Source: Pyrrhosoma nymphula (Eukaryota > Arthropoda > Insecta > Odonata > Coenagrionidae). From it: a stretch of DNA of 64,000 bases. The translations under genes were made by a program, and so were the position numbers. Below, piece after piece: positions 46,186 to 58,800 of this stretch (positions are counted from its first letter, which is position 1; each line of letters opens with the position of its first letter). The notes beneath the pieces were generated by a model. That model was not told where the DNA came from, ran no database searches, and was given only the letters and a program-made list of their open reading frames with translations. The stretch is from positions 77,958,576 through 78,022,575 of the forward strand of contig OY754329.1 of assembly GCA_963573305.1 (NCBI GenBank). Reading direction: 5' to 3'.

Positions 46186-46469
46186 GAAAACAGAATTATA
46201 TTAGTTCTTCTATCGATCAAAATCTCGTCAACTTATCGATATTACCATATAAGATAAAAATACGAACTCTCAGCTAAAATATAGTTAACGAAAAGGCTAC
46301 GGCATCTTGCGGATTTCTTTTCCTTTCGTTTACGGGTCTAAAAGTAAACGATCTCTGGATATTTTTCATTTTTGTACATATATAGCCATCACGCCATTTC
46401 CCTTCGGAGTAGGTAAAGTAAAAGAATTTAGTTATTTCCATTGGCCCTATATAACTGGCTCCCGACTAA

Positions 46470-46870
46470 TAGTTTCCTCTATGATGCTCGCCAGCCACTT
46501 TCGCTCCTCATATACTCATGCATTGCTTCATAGAAGCTCTCCAGTGCTCAAGAAACCTATTGCCCCTCGTCTTTAGAGTCTGTTCTAACACATTCACCGA
46601 TGGCTTTCGCGATCTTTCCCTTCCTCTCATACATTCACTCTACTATCATATATCCATTTCGCTATTCGACTCTCATCCATTCTCTCAACATGGCCAAACC
46701 AACGAATCACACCCCTTTCATACGTGTCTGTTACTGGAACATCCATCCAAAATTATTTCATTACCCTCTCATTTCTAACCCTATTCCTCCTACTTTGACG
46801 GTAACCACTTCCCAGATCCATATGCCCACACTACGTTTCACCTAATCTTATACTTGAATGTCAGCATGAA
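46470..46870 (-). mobile_element. Non-LTR retrotransposon RT C-terminal fragment
   Basis: The minus strand encodes, with breaks, RNRVRNERVMK, DTYERGVIRWFGHVERMDES, RIAKWIYDSRVNV and KGRSRKPSVNVLEQTLKTRG. The RWFGHVERM motif and the following basic block are diagnostic of LINE C-termini. Two or more in-frame stops mark it as dead. It is a related copy of the family at 28,485-28,740. Confidence 0.88.
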
Positions 46871-47089
46871 AATCAAGACATGAAGACCAGACTGAATGCT
46901 GCTTGGTGGATTATATTTATACTCTTGTTTATTAATTTACCACTATAGACATCACCTCATCACGCTTTAAATGTCAAGAATGATTTATTTTCTGTAGGAA
47001 TACAAAACTGTGTTTGTGCTCACTCATTCTGGAAGAAAACTCCCTTCAGGTTAGGCCAATATAACTGGTCGTGTAGTCCTTACATATGA

Positions 47090-47185
47090 TTACGTGGACA
47101 GCACTTTTATCCATACTGTATCATCCAACCCACATTATTTCATCACCCACCCATTCCCAACCCTATCCATCCTACCTAGTTATTT
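47090..47185 (-). mobile_element. Short LINE fragment of the same family
   Basis: The minus strand translates to RMDRVGNGWVMK, a stop, then CGLDDT, matching SRMDRVRNGWVMKECWL at 28.6 kb. It lies 220 bases beyond the previous LINE fragment, on the same strand. Confidence 0.65.
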
Positions 47186-47189
47186 TGGA

Positions 47190-48390
47190 GCCAAATCCGG
47201 CATCAATGTATCGTCAATAAAAGACATACATGACTGGAACATGAATGAGAAAGATATAAATAAACCTTTTGCTTTTGTACTTTAAATTTTTTCGTCAACG
47301 CGTTTCTCAACTCATACCATGCCCCCTTCCTTGCACTCACGTGCGAACAAAAATGCGACCTTCTACTTTCCATTTAAATCTTCCCTCGGTCAGAATTAAC
47401 GCTGAAATTCTGCTCCAAATACCTGGAGTCCTCTCTGAATTCCCGGCCACAGGACTCGGACTTAGCAGGACATTACAACTATGCCCTTCGGATTCCTACT
47501 CATAGAGACGGTGGGCGGGAACGCGGTCATGGATATAAATGAAATTCTTTCTCTCTTTCAGAGACACAAAATCCGTGTCACTGCTTCCCTAAAAAAATAG
47601 CCTGTTTAAGACGTTATGAAAATGAGGTGGATGTTTTTAAAAGTGGGCATTTCACCACTTGTGGCGAGCTTATCCTCTTTCATGTAAGTTCACCTGATTT
47701 GCTCACACGGATTTTGAAGACGGCGAAACTTCCATTCGTATTAGCCCATCATCATGGTAAACACTGGTAAAATGTCCACAAAAAAGAGTGGATATTTATG
47801 TATTAGAGATGTTTACTGTTTCCACAAATATAGAGCCAATGCTTTTTCATTTGTTCGCATTGGTAGCATCACTCTATGGTAGTATTTTATTTTATAACTT
47901 ACATTGACAGTAGAAATCATTTGCTGAAGACCATTACCGACTCCCCCTTGCAGACAGAGGCAATAGCAGCCGGAACATATTAGATGAACACCCATTCAAA
48001 AATGGGGTGAGCCCAACGATGATTATTTGTCAAAAACGACTTGGGATAAATAATTTAAATTTTAATTGATGAATGAAAATGAGTGAGAGATTGAAATCTA
48101 ACGTCACCCCTAAAAATGTGCCTTTCTTTAATTTGTATTGGATAACATAATAGTCGAAAACTTTTTTAAACCAATACGATTTCCGTTTATGGCTTTGAAA
48201 ATGACATTGAAAAAATTTCCTTCAGATAAATATATCAGTTTTTTAGAAAAGATATGAGAACTTAGAATGAAAATGTTAGTTTAAAAGTTTCCAATCACTG
48301 CGTAATGCTCAAATTATGTGATACGCAGTGAACCGCACGGGTTCAAAGATATATACCGAAGGTGATGAAATATGCCTCGAAAAATATCAT
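47190..48390. other. No recognisable feature
   Basis: No coding motif, RNA gene or repeat end identified. Confidence 0.45.
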
Positions 48391-48394
48391 TTTA

Positions 48395-48475
48395 CTTGAC
48401 CTGGGTTCGAACCCGGGTCTCACAATAGTTGGTCCGGTGTGTTAGCCAGTAACACAACCAAACCGGCTTAATGAA
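48395..48475 (-). mobile_element. tRNA-derived segment (SINE head or tRNA pseudogene)
   Basis: The minus strand reads gccggtttggttgtgttact then ggctaacacaccgg, and later gacccgggttcgaacccagg. The latter is a strong T-arm with B box ggttcgaac, and the D-arm region can pair (gttg/taac). The anticodon arm does not form at normal spacing, so a live tRNA is unlikely. Confidence 0.55.
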
Positions 48476-48640
48476 CTTCACCGGGGGTATTTGCGAACTA
48501 GGTGTTCTCATCTCAAGTCCACATTCCTGCGTTACAATGGTGGCTTAAAATGGGTAGTGGCTTTGTGGTGTAACCAGCTTATACACCTAAACGACGATTT
48601 GGAGATCAGCTTTCGAATACCGGTCAAGTCAAATGATTAC

Positions 48641-49607
48641 TACGAGGGAGGACCCAAAAATAACCGGACGGAATTCGCTGCGTGCGTCGTTCTTGTAGTT
48701 CGGGCTTCTCCCACTGGGTGGGTGTTAAGTAACCTCTCCTGAGCCATTGTTGCAAGCGGCGTCCTTTTAGACGGTTGTAGCGAGCCCCTGTGACAGTTTT
48801 CGTTCGACGAGTTTATCGACCTCTTCGATTTTTTAAATGGCTGATATTCGAGAACAGCGTGCAGCGTTGAAATTTTGTTTTCTGCTCGGTAAAAGTGCGT
48901 CGGATGCGGTTGATATGTTGTCTACAGCTTATAAAGAACACGCCTTGAAAATAACTCAGGTTTATGAGTGGTATTCGCGATTCAAACGCGGCAACATGGC
49001 GATCGAAGACATTCAACGCCCGGGCCGGCCTTCCACGTCCAGAACTGATGAAAACGTGGAAAAAATTCATGCGCTTGTGTACCAGGATAGAAGGCGTACT
49101 ATTGATGAACTCGCTGAACCACCTGGTCTTTCGTGGAGTTCAGTGCAGCGCATTTTAGCCGAAGAATTACAAATGAGACGAATTGAAACGGCGCGATTTG
49201 TGGCGGAGTGGGGACTGGTTCTTCCACCATGACAATGCACCAGCTCACACAGCCATTTCTGTGCGTGATTTTTTAGCGAAAAACTGCATGACACCGCTTC
49301 CTAAACCACCCTAATCACCAGATCTAGCACTTTGTTTGACTTCTTATTGTTCTCCCGAATGAAAAAAGAGCTGAAAGGGAAACGTTTTGCAGACATTCCG
49401 GAGGTGAAAAAAAAATCGAAGATGGCGCTGCAAGGCATCGGAAAGAACGAGTACCAAAGGTGTTTCGCGCAGTGTAAAAAACGTTTGAACTAATGCATTA
49501 GCGTTAATGGAGAGTACTTCGAAGGTGGCCAACGTTTCGTACTCAAAAAAATAAATTCTGGTATTTAAAAAAAATTGTGTCCGGTTATTTTTGGGTCCCC
49601 CCTCGTA
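48641..49607 (+). mobile_element. Internally deleted mariner element, both ends present
   Basis: The termini are 29-bp inverted repeats with one mismatch: tacgagggaggacccaaaaa at 48,641 and its complement ending at 49,607. TA is present at both edges. The length of 967 bp including the TA is shorter than a full mariner, and the missing part corresponds to the centre of the transposase. It is a different subfamily from the 17.4-kb copy, since the terminal sequences agree only in the outer tacgagg. Confidence 0.95.
48837..49554 (+). pseudogene. Mariner transposase pseudogene
   Basis: The frame opens MADIREQRAALKFCFLLGKS, followed by AYKEHALKITQVYEWYSRFK and DIQRPGRPSTSR. This is the paired helix-turn-helix DNA-binding half of a mariner transposase with the GRP linker. 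After RRTIDELAEPPGLSWSSVQR and AEELQMRRIE it jumps to a frameshifted C-terminal part with WFFHHDNAPAHTAISVRDFL (second catalytic Asp) and SPDLAL (third-Asp region, damaged). It then reads KKELKGKRFADIPEVKKKS and NGEYFEGGQRFVLKK, with the stop at 49,554. The segment with the first catalytic Asp is deleted, and several stops and a frameshift follow. It is inactive. The intact DNA-binding half of about 115 residues is long enough to make a stable protein in principle. Confidence 0.95.
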
Positions 49608-49609
49608 TT

Positions 49610-50390
49610 TCATGGCGAATTTCACCCTCTTTGGGGCATAGTTTAAAAGTTAATCATTCTCCTCTTATGTAAATTCAAAGGCTGTCTTAAAGCCACCTGG
49701 ATATTTCAAATTCTCCCACGAATTCGCTCTTTCCCTTTATTTTACGAGTACATTGGCACGTAACATCGAATATTTTACGCTTGATGCTAGACTTTAGTCC
49801 CTAGCAAAAAAAGCAATTGTAATCTAACAAAGATTCATCTTTATGACTTCAACCCATGATACATAACAAGTGTTGAACATAGAATCAATGCAAAAGAAAG
49901 TTTATAATTTTAAACCATATTTTTTACCAAATTTAATTTTGCATTTTTACCCAATTTGAACTTTACATTTTTGAACTAAATTTAATTTTTCAGTTTTTAA
50001 ACCAATTTTAATTTTGTTTACGGATGATTGAATTAGGGACAGTATGTGAGAAATGGCAAAAAAAAGGATTATCATTTAATTTCGATCGCCTTTAACAACT
50101 GTAAAAATAATTTTCTGAACTATCTCAAAAGAGTGTTTTTTCAAAATTATCTATAATATTAAGTACGACAGGTAATTTTCTGAAAATATTATTGTTTCTT
50201 GTGTGTCAACTGAAAATCTATTTCCTATTCCATATCTTTTCAAGCATCAACGTTTTACATTATATATATTTTACATTTAGTGACATAGTATTGAGTGAAT
50301 AATATTCTACAGGCGGAGATAGACAAAAAACTGGACCGAAAAGTATCGACCTTACCCATTTACCTATTTTTCGAGACCCTTTGAAGACTT
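49610..50390. other. No recognisable feature
   Basis: AT-rich sequence with repeats of ttttaaaccaattttaattt type near 49,915-50,015. No coding motif. Confidence 0.45.
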
Positions 50391-50399
50391 TACCCAGAA

Positions 50400-51240
50400 A
50401 AGGGTTCGCAGGGTACGCGAAAACGGCTGAATATCTTCTGATTAGCGACACCAGCGAGGGTCCCAACGATCCGGAACCACATGAATTCCTGATGCATACC
50501 CTCGCAATCGGACCGCTGCCATTGCTCAAAAATATGACTCAATAGCACCGCCTCGACTTCTTTCGCCACTTCCCCGCTCTTAAAAAAAAAACTGTCCCCA
50601 ATATTCTCACTCCTCGCAACCTCCACCACAACCAATAATACCCTTCTCTCGCCCCTCACCGCTCGCTCGTAGTACCACCAGCGGGACGGGCGGAGACCCG
50701 GAGAATCGAAGAAAAAAAAACGAACGAGCATCACGGTGCGGGAGGCGAGCATTCCCGATTTTATGGAAGGGCCCAGGGTCGTTCCGTGAGCACTCACGTC
50801 GTTCCCCTATTCGATAGGAGGCTGGCTCTATCCCTACTACCACTCCCTCCCCATGCATGCTCAGCCCGGCAGTTTCGGATGGAATTCTAAAGCGCGCCTA
50901 ATACACTCAAGCAAGCCTCGTGCACCCTCCCACCCCCCGTGATAACCTCCCGCTAACCCGTTGCCCGAGAGCTCCGGTTCTGGACGAGTGGGTTTTTTCA
51001 TGGCGTGCGGTGTCGGAACCCTCTTTCCCCATCCAAAGTGTGCGCGTGCTGACCGCGTCTTTTATTTTTCCTCCACATCCTCATCCTCCTCTTCGTCCTC
51101 CTAATACCATGGCCGTCCGTGGACTCTCGGGCCAGCCCCCGATTTGGGTAATGACGCGACACGGTCAATGCGTGCGTCCTCGCCGACGGCCCTTTTTAAC
51201 TCCCACGCGGAAGGAATCGATGCGCTAAATGTACCCCTAG
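50400..51240. other. CG-rich patch, possible regulatory island
   Basis: About 840 bases richer in C, G and CG dinucleotides than the flanks. Open frames of 80-135 codons overlap on both strands, which suggests composition effects. No recognised domain. It stops abruptly at the TTAA MITE copy at 51,251. Confidence 0.3.
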
Positions 51241-51250
51241 ATTGACCGGA

Positions 51251-51750
51251 TTAAGGTGGCTGGAGCGGTAATAGACGGTTGTTGGGTGCTCTTGTAAATT
51301 GTTTTTTTTTTAATTCAAGGACCACATATCATTTAAGTACATCCGTTTATACGGTGGAACTCACCACACAGACAGTAATGGAAATGATACAAGAATTGTT
51401 TATATTTTCTTCTTCTTAATTAAAGCATGTTATGGCTAGACCTTTCGGCGCGGTATTCCAAATTTAAACGAAATTATATTGAAATACGGTTTTTCGAGTA
51501 TTGTACTCTGCGTGACATCTTGATATTTGTTAGCATAATATATACAATCATAATATTACATGTATTACTTCTCGTGTAGGAGAGAATATGTTGTACGCAT
51601 TCGACTTATTACGTAATATATGCCATAAGTTTCCGTGTTAATATACATTATAGGACCAAATTTCACCGAACTGCATCTGTTAATGCGTTGGAACTCACCA
51701 TACACGCAGTAATAGAAATGGGAATTCAGCATATTTTTCTTTACTTATCA
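51251..51750. mobile_element. Second copy of the TTAA MITE, right end lost
   Basis: It begins ttaaggtggctggagcggta, identical to one terminus of the 6488-7035 element, and stays alignable through a ttaattaaagcat segment and a cggcgcg segment in the same order. The opposite terminus is not found. Inside, a stretch like ggaactcacca(c/t)acagcagtaat occurs twice (about 51,356 and 51,691), an internal duplication. Confidence 0.7.
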
Positions 51751-51759
51751 TTACGGTTA

Positions 51760-54240
51760 TCGTGAAACTGATATTAACTTCACAAAAAATACACCTTATT
51801 TATTTGTACTTTTTATTAGCCTTCGAATGCTTCATTACAGATATATTCCTCATTTGTTAAAACAAATTTGAAGCAAGAAGATATTCTATTCTTAAGCAGT
51901 TATATGCATGTTATTCGGCGCTTGTGGTTAGTTTGGTTTAATATTTAGAGTAGAGTTTTTTGTCCTCTATCCAACAAACTAAAAGAGCAAAGATTAAAAG
52001 AGCAAAAGATATTTGCACCCAATGCAAGAGAGGAAAAATATATATTCGAGAGATAACTTACTACTTAACATTAAAACTAAATGAAAAGTTTCCGACGCCC
52101 GAGGGTAGCAATTCGGTAGCGCTTTTCGAAGGTGCCAATGGTTACGGGCGAGGAAGTTTGGTCCTCCTAGGGTATGGAAATCTAAATTTTCAAAGCAGCA
52201 GAAATGAAATTACGAATTCATTTCCATCAAACTTCTACGGCTCCTTCAAATTTCCTCGTATCGGTCGAAAGGATTCTGGTCGAAAAAAATGAAAGGAACG
52301 AAAGGTAGCCGGAAAAAAGTGCGGAGGGCTTTAAGGGATTTTCAATGCAAAAATCCTGCAAGGCGAGAAAAATCCAAGGCTTGAACTCTACGAACTCCAA
52401 TACACATCCTCGCCTGAATTTGGAAATTTTGGTCACTTTGTCCCTGCGAAGTCACTGCAGATATTCGAGGAATGAAACCAAACTGTGAGCTAAATTATTT
52501 TTTTTCCATTAAATAGAAATTTCACCTAACTTAATTAAATCAAAAATGAAATAACCGAAATTAAAGTGAATTTCAATATTGAATAATTTATAAATACTCA
52601 TTATCTACGGGATTCTCCATCGAACCCCATCACATATTGACCAACATAAAATCAAATTTTGAATGAAACAAGAATAGATTGTTTTCTGCTCCCTCTCGTT
52701 GCCATTTCAAAACGGTACCAAAAAGGTTGTGTATTGATATTTTTATTAATGCAATAAAAATTTTATCTAAAGAATGAAATAATGATGACAATCAGTGATA
52801 ATGTTCAAATTATTTAGTAAAATATAAAACGCTTAGGAGGGACATATTTCAACTCTGCGCTGAAAAAGGCACGCCGCCATTTCAGCTTCGATTTTTACAT
52901 CACTAGGCTGTAAACACTGCTCCTTATCGACTAAATATTAAACTTCCCTCTTTGAAGAACGAACTCAAAACTGTAGATTATAAATTGTACATTCGCATAG
53001 ACTGTATTTATAACTACTCATTAGTTATAGTTTCCCATCACACCTCTTAACTTGGCAATGCTCAATCTTTAACATTGGTTTAACCCCGTTTCACAGGATA
53101 ATTGATCCACCACAACTCCAAGAAGACTTGATATTGAGGACGGAATCCACTATGAATGGATCCATCCTAGAAGGTTTCACACGGTCAATGAACTTGTAAT
53201 GACGAGGAAGTGGTATTTTCATACATGTCAAAGCGCATGTCTATGATGTACTTGAATTAATCATTCTATTGCAGCAGACGAGCAAAGCAACTGTCTGGTT
53301 ATACTTCTTTATTGTTCATTTTGCTGTCAAAATATTACTAGTACCCGAAAGGAAGTATAAATAGTGCTGATTTCAGAAATTGAAGATCACAAAGCGACTG
53401 TAAAGGCTAACGTGATTGGTCGACGGCAGTCCTCCTGGTCTAGGTTAGGCTAGGTCCTCCTGGGAGCTCATCTCAAGCTAGTACTGCTTCAATTATGACA
53501 TCAAGTAGCTCAGCGACTATACTAGCATTTATGCTTGTTAACTAGCACACTGGTTCCGTATCTCATAGATTTGGTAATTTTGTCATACCAACGAGTACCC
53601 TAGAACTCGTGCTGGCTTTAGGAATCCAGTAAACAATTATGCGATATTGGAATGATATTATTAGGATTCGTCTTTTTTTTAACTATAATTCTATTTATCT
53701 GAAGCCATTACTTACATTTATTGCGAAATTATTTTACTTTTGCACTTATTTACTAGTTCTGCCAACACCTTTGTTAAAATATTTAGAACAAACACAATAC
53801 TGCCTAGCAACGCCTCAAACATGGCAACCAGTCTTTTCCAGGCGTGGAATTTCAGGATAGTTCTGCTGCTATTTATTCCGGCAGAGAAAAAATTTCACGC
53901 ATTTGAAATAACTGCCACTTTAGTAATTAGACGCAAAATATCAATGTACTGCATTCATTTCAAGCGAATTAATTACTCGTTCACAGCCCGGTTCATTATC
54001 AAATTGCATCTCTCCATAGGAAAATTTTAACTGGATAAAACAAAATAAAACTCTTACTTCTTCGTTCCATGCAGGTAATTAATTAAGGATAATTGAGCGA
54101 TTTAATTGATAGTATCGCATTGATAGGTTATTGGAACCATATTCCTACTCCCTCTCCGTAAATTGATAGTGAAGAACAATCGTTCAAATCCTGGTGTGAA
54201 GGTAAGCATAATTAATCCCTTAGGTCAAAGCACTCTTGTT
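51760..54240. other. No recognised gene
   Basis: Open frames of up to 110 codons (51,960-52,292) have no known motif. A short segment with taggttaggctaggt at about 53,442 is not an extended telomeric array. Confidence 0.4.
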
Positions 54241-54249
54241 TTTTTTACA

Positions 54250-54530
54250 ACATTTGAACAGAGTGTACAGAAGAGTAGAATGGGGAAGGACCATGTGGAA
54301 CGCTATATATAATAGAAGAGCCAGATGGATTTGGAGCACACTGAGGCACAATTGTTTTGTGAGGAATACAATTGAAGGAAAAATAGAGAGAAAAGCCCAA
54401 AGAGTCAAAAGTCCAGGGGTAAATACATAGACCAAATAAAGAGGTAAGTAAATATGAAGATGTATCAGAGAGTAAAGGAACTAAAATTAGATGTATGCAG
54501 TGCAAGTAATTATTAGCGGTAAGTAAGCAT
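54250..54530 (+). mobile_element. Non-LTR retrotransposon C-terminal fragment
   Basis: The frame encodes VYRRVEWGRTMWNAIYNRRA, RWIWSTLRHNCFVRNTIEGK and IERKAQRVKS. The RRARWIWSTLRHN and IEGKIERK blocks are typical LINE C-terminal motifs. It is parallel to the copy at 44,926-45,185, and both are followed by ggaacta-attagat. Confidence 0.85.
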
Positions 54531-54539
54531 TAGAGTTCA

Positions 54540-54940
54540 TTGCAGGTTCTTCATTAGGCAATTTCCCCCTATTTTCTCTACTGCGCATATTACCTCAGTA
54601 CTTCCTCACCTCCCCGAATAACAAACCATTCCATCTCGTCGCACGGATTGTATCCTCGCATTAAATTTTTAATAGTCTAAAGTTTGAATATAATCAAAGT
54701 TGCTGAGGCACTACTTAGTTTAATTTTAGTATTTTGAAAAAAGAATGATTTGTGCTACTTCACACGCTTGTTTATTTGGTCGAACATGATTTCGACCTTA
54801 GAGCGTAATTTTCAGTTCCGTGCTGCACATCACGCTTTAGCATTGAAACAGCTTTTGTACATATAATCAATCGTGAGGAGATACAAAAAATTCTTTTTTA
54901 ACAATCAATAATAGGAAGTTGTGATGAGTAATACATCGCT
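54540..54940. other. No recognisable feature
   Basis: Nothing recognised. Confidence 0.4.
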
Positions 54941-54944
54941 AACT

Positions 54945-55870
54945 CTGATTTAATCACAGATACTGAAAAGTAGCGGTTACAACCTGTGAATTAATATTTG
55001 AAATCACAGTGATTGTAATCACGGTGCTAGCAACCGATGCAATGCTTCCACTACTACTGCGAATTAACTGTGATAGAATGTGATCTACGTAAGCTACATT
55101 AGCGCCAGGAAAAAGTTATGCGATCTAGCTAGTTTCGTGCCTTGTGAAAAATTTTATTTCTAAAGCCTGGCTAGTCCTTGGTGATTGTTGCACGCGCTCA
55201 GTTGATGATAGGCTGAACGAATTATTTTCTTAAATAAAATTTTATGCATTAGAAAAAAAGTCAAACCTGCGAATGAAATATGGTCGCATGAAAGAGAGTA
55301 TTCTGTTTATAGCGTAGTTTTCTTCATTATTCACGCAACTCTGGAGCATATCTTTCCTAGACTTAGTTATTGAGTTTTTCAAAGAGAAAATATTATTTTC
55401 ATGATGAAGAAGTGTAATTGCTTATGTTATTTACTGCCAAAAGTAAGTGGGTTTGAGGAAATAGTAAAAATATCCTTGGAATGTAAATGATTTCAATTCC
55501 ATTGCTAAATCAAAAATGACTAAACTATTCTTGAAATGCACTCCGAATCAGACTTGCTCACTTCGAAAGAAAAGTTTTGCGTAATGCATCGGAGGATAAA
55601 TTGACATCGAATCGAAAATTTTATCAGTCAGTAATTTATGCATGCACATATTCGTTTATTTTAATTCGTTAATTAATGGATATCCGAGGCTTATTTGTCG
55701 AAAATCGCAAGGTACAAAAGCATAAGTACGCATATTGACATTTCGAGCGTGTAACCAGGATCACTTATCATCAACGGCTGATTTTAATCCGTGATTTATA
55801 CCCGTGATTGCAATCACAGTTTAGAATCACAGATACTGACGTGTAGCAGTCACGGGTAAGAAAGTGACTC
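54945..55870. repeat. Two copies of a dispersed repeat about 850 bp apart
   Basis: aatcacagatactga followed by gtagc(g/a)gt(t/c)ac occurs at about 54,953-54,985 and 55,824-55,856 in the same orientation. Both copies adjoin a small palindrome, gtgattg(t/c)aatcac, though on opposite sides. The arrangement suggests a non-autonomous transposon family or the ends of one element, but no definite termini were found. Confidence 0.5.
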
Positions 55871-55879
55871 GAACATCAG

Positions 55880-58800
55880 TTCCGCTTATCTCTATTAGGA
55901 AGTTAGAAATAAATATTCCAACCGGAACACTAATGTAAAGGTTTTGTGATTATATCATATTAATATCAATCACTAAAGAGCATTTCAATCGATCGACTTC
56001 TCCTAGTTTTAATTCAGCGGAAGGTGCATCGCGGAATTAATAAGTTGAGGGATTAGCATCTTACTGCTTCATGAAGGATACAATAATTGTTACTAACCAA
56101 AAGCTGCCATCTCCCCTGGTAAGCATGCAATTCAAAGTTCACATTTGTGCTTGCGTGTTGCCGACATAGCAGTTTAATGGTGATCGCCCACCCAAACCAC
56201 TTTGCCTCCATCTCTTACTCAAATACTCATGCGACATGTAAATCAGTATTATCGGAAGACCAATGATTGCTATACTGAACTTAAATAATTGGAAATAGGA
56301 TGTTTTTACCGCAAAAATATAACGAAGGATATAAAAAAAGCTTTATTAATGTTGGGTATTCTTGATCCCAAAAAAAACACGAGGCGGCTCGCGGACATTG
56401 GAGGACTTGGGTGTTTGACTGTAGAAGTCGAGAGCTACTAATTCCCTAATTGTGAGCTTTATTTTCCCCGATGTTTTTGGATGAGTGACCATGCATACCT
56501 TCACCGTGGCGCTCTTGTCCCCTGTCTGCATGTGGCAGACAAGCATGGGGTTGGCACAATGGACCAAGAAGGTCTAAGTGTCCGGGCACCCCTACAAACA
56601 ACTTGCTCACCCTTTGGCCAACAATTACTGGACACTAGGTAACGGTATTATGATAGGACTTATGCATTGTGACCCAATTGACAACTATTTTCTATTATGT
56701 ATGACATTCGGAGCATGGAATTCCTTTTATTCTATCACGAATAAAAAACGGAGGAGTATCATTTGGTATTCCACCAATACCTTTGTAAGTATTTGGGCAG
56801 ATCCTACGCTGATACATCTTCTATTCCTTTACGAGCAATAGTTGTGTGTATGTAAAACGTCTCCCGCGCCAGCCTTATCCGACGTTTGCATTGTCGTTAT
56901 CCTTCCACGGTAGCGAGGCAAGGTTACTTGGCTAGCAGAGCCGTCGAGTAAACGTGAGGCAACTTTTTTTATACTTTGCTATGCTTTCACTTCAGACTAA
57001 TATCAAAATAATTACTCTGTGTGACGGTCATACACGAATAAATCAGACACGAATGAATGCACGTACTTTCGGCAAATTAGTAAATATTCCAGCAACCACC
57101 TTGAAATATTTCTGGCTACATGGATCACGGAAACCAATTAGGAGATTTATTTCAATAAAAATTTACAAAAAAGTCTTTACCAAATTGAAAAAAATATTTT
57201 CCGAAAAAACTACCATTAATTACAGTTAAATTGCGCTCGTACGCTACGCATCATCATATTGCAGGCGCTGCCTCATTTAGTGGATAAACAACACAAGGTG
57301 AAGAAAGGGATGAGGCTAGTAATAACCAGTACAGATTGAAGGAGCCTTGCTCTGTGGATGCGTGGCCAAGTCTCTATCGTCTTCCTTCCTCTTCCACGCT
57401 TGCCCTGAATTCTACCCTTTTGTCCCAATCTTCAACAATCTGTCACCTCTCAGACCCTGCTCCATTTACTTTTACGCCCTCCTTGGTTTCTTCCATCACT
57501 TTCTTTTCTCCTTCACCACATCTGGCACTTTCAATATGATTTTAGTCAGCACACAGCTAACGTATCTCATACCTCAAAAACCTAAAATCCAAGCAAATTA
57601 TTTTCCCGGAAAGACTAAGTTTCTAAACCATACAGAAAAAAACTATTATAAGAGATTTTGAATCTTCTATTCATAATATCTTTGCTATGTAGTCCTCAAT
57701 ATGAATTACTTCTCCCTATCGTATCGATCAAAAAGAATGAAAGCACAGAAGAGATCCTGGCCCCTTAACATGCAGCGCAAAAATAAACTTTTTGTTCTCT
57801 TTGTCTCATTCAGTCATCACTCACGAACTGATAACCTTCCACAGCTGAAACTACAGTGCAAATGAAAATTGTATACTACAGTCGGCGTCGATCGAAACAG
57901 TTCCTTCACACTAAAATGTAACCCAGTTGATCAATTAAGTGATTCGATGACATTTATGGCGTAAGCAAACTTTTGTTATGTTTCCTCAAACAGTCTCATA
58001 GATCCTGACTATATGCCGAAATAATGACGCTTGGAGCAATTTATATACTAATATGTATACTAGTGTCTAAACTTAAAACCAACAGCTATGAAGAATGGAA
58101 ACTTGCCGCCGGCACCGTATCGTGCTCAAAATATATCGCGTTCGGTTCAAAATCTCGGCCTCAGAAAGGATAAGAATAGCCAACAAACATTTCTACTCAC
58201 CCTTCAGGAAAAAACGTCAACAGATAATATTATAAGGAGATAACTAAAGTCATGAAATTACTGCTTTGAGAAGTTTTAATACTTAGGGAGAGGAGGAAAA
58301 ATTCAAGAAGCCATAATTTTGAAATAAAAAAGCTATAATTTTTGGTCAATTCTTGCCAAGAAAAGAAATACTTCACTTTATAAAAACAGTTATTTAATGA
58401 GATACCAATCTTGCGTGACCACGAAAATGTCGGTATATGGAGTTGTATTGTATCCCCATAGGGTGTCAAAGGAGTTTTGTTTGTTTTCAATGCCAGAGGG
58501 AAATTATATGATGCATTGAAAGTAACTCGTGATTGATTGCTCGAGGACAGGAAGGCATCAATAATGCGCGAGTACGACAACCTGGCCTCCTCCCCTTTCC
58601 CACCCGTCAATGTCCTAAAATAAAATCTCGTCGCGGCTCAGAATTTATAATCCATTCAATTTTCATTTTTATGTTCCACGAATAATCACCAGATAATGAA
58701 AAGGTATATTAAAAACGAAGCTTTTCAAAGATCGATTTTTGATGGACTTGTTTCAATCTCTTACATTACGAAGCACCTTTCTCGGGATAATTAGATCAAA

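Noticed and set aside
48395..48475. Functional tRNA gene
   Set aside because: The T arm is good but the anticodon arm cannot form at normal spacing, so a SINE head or pseudogene fits better.
53435..53460. Telomere-like TTAGG repeats
   Set aside because: Only one or two imperfect units (taggttaggctagg) are present and there is no array.
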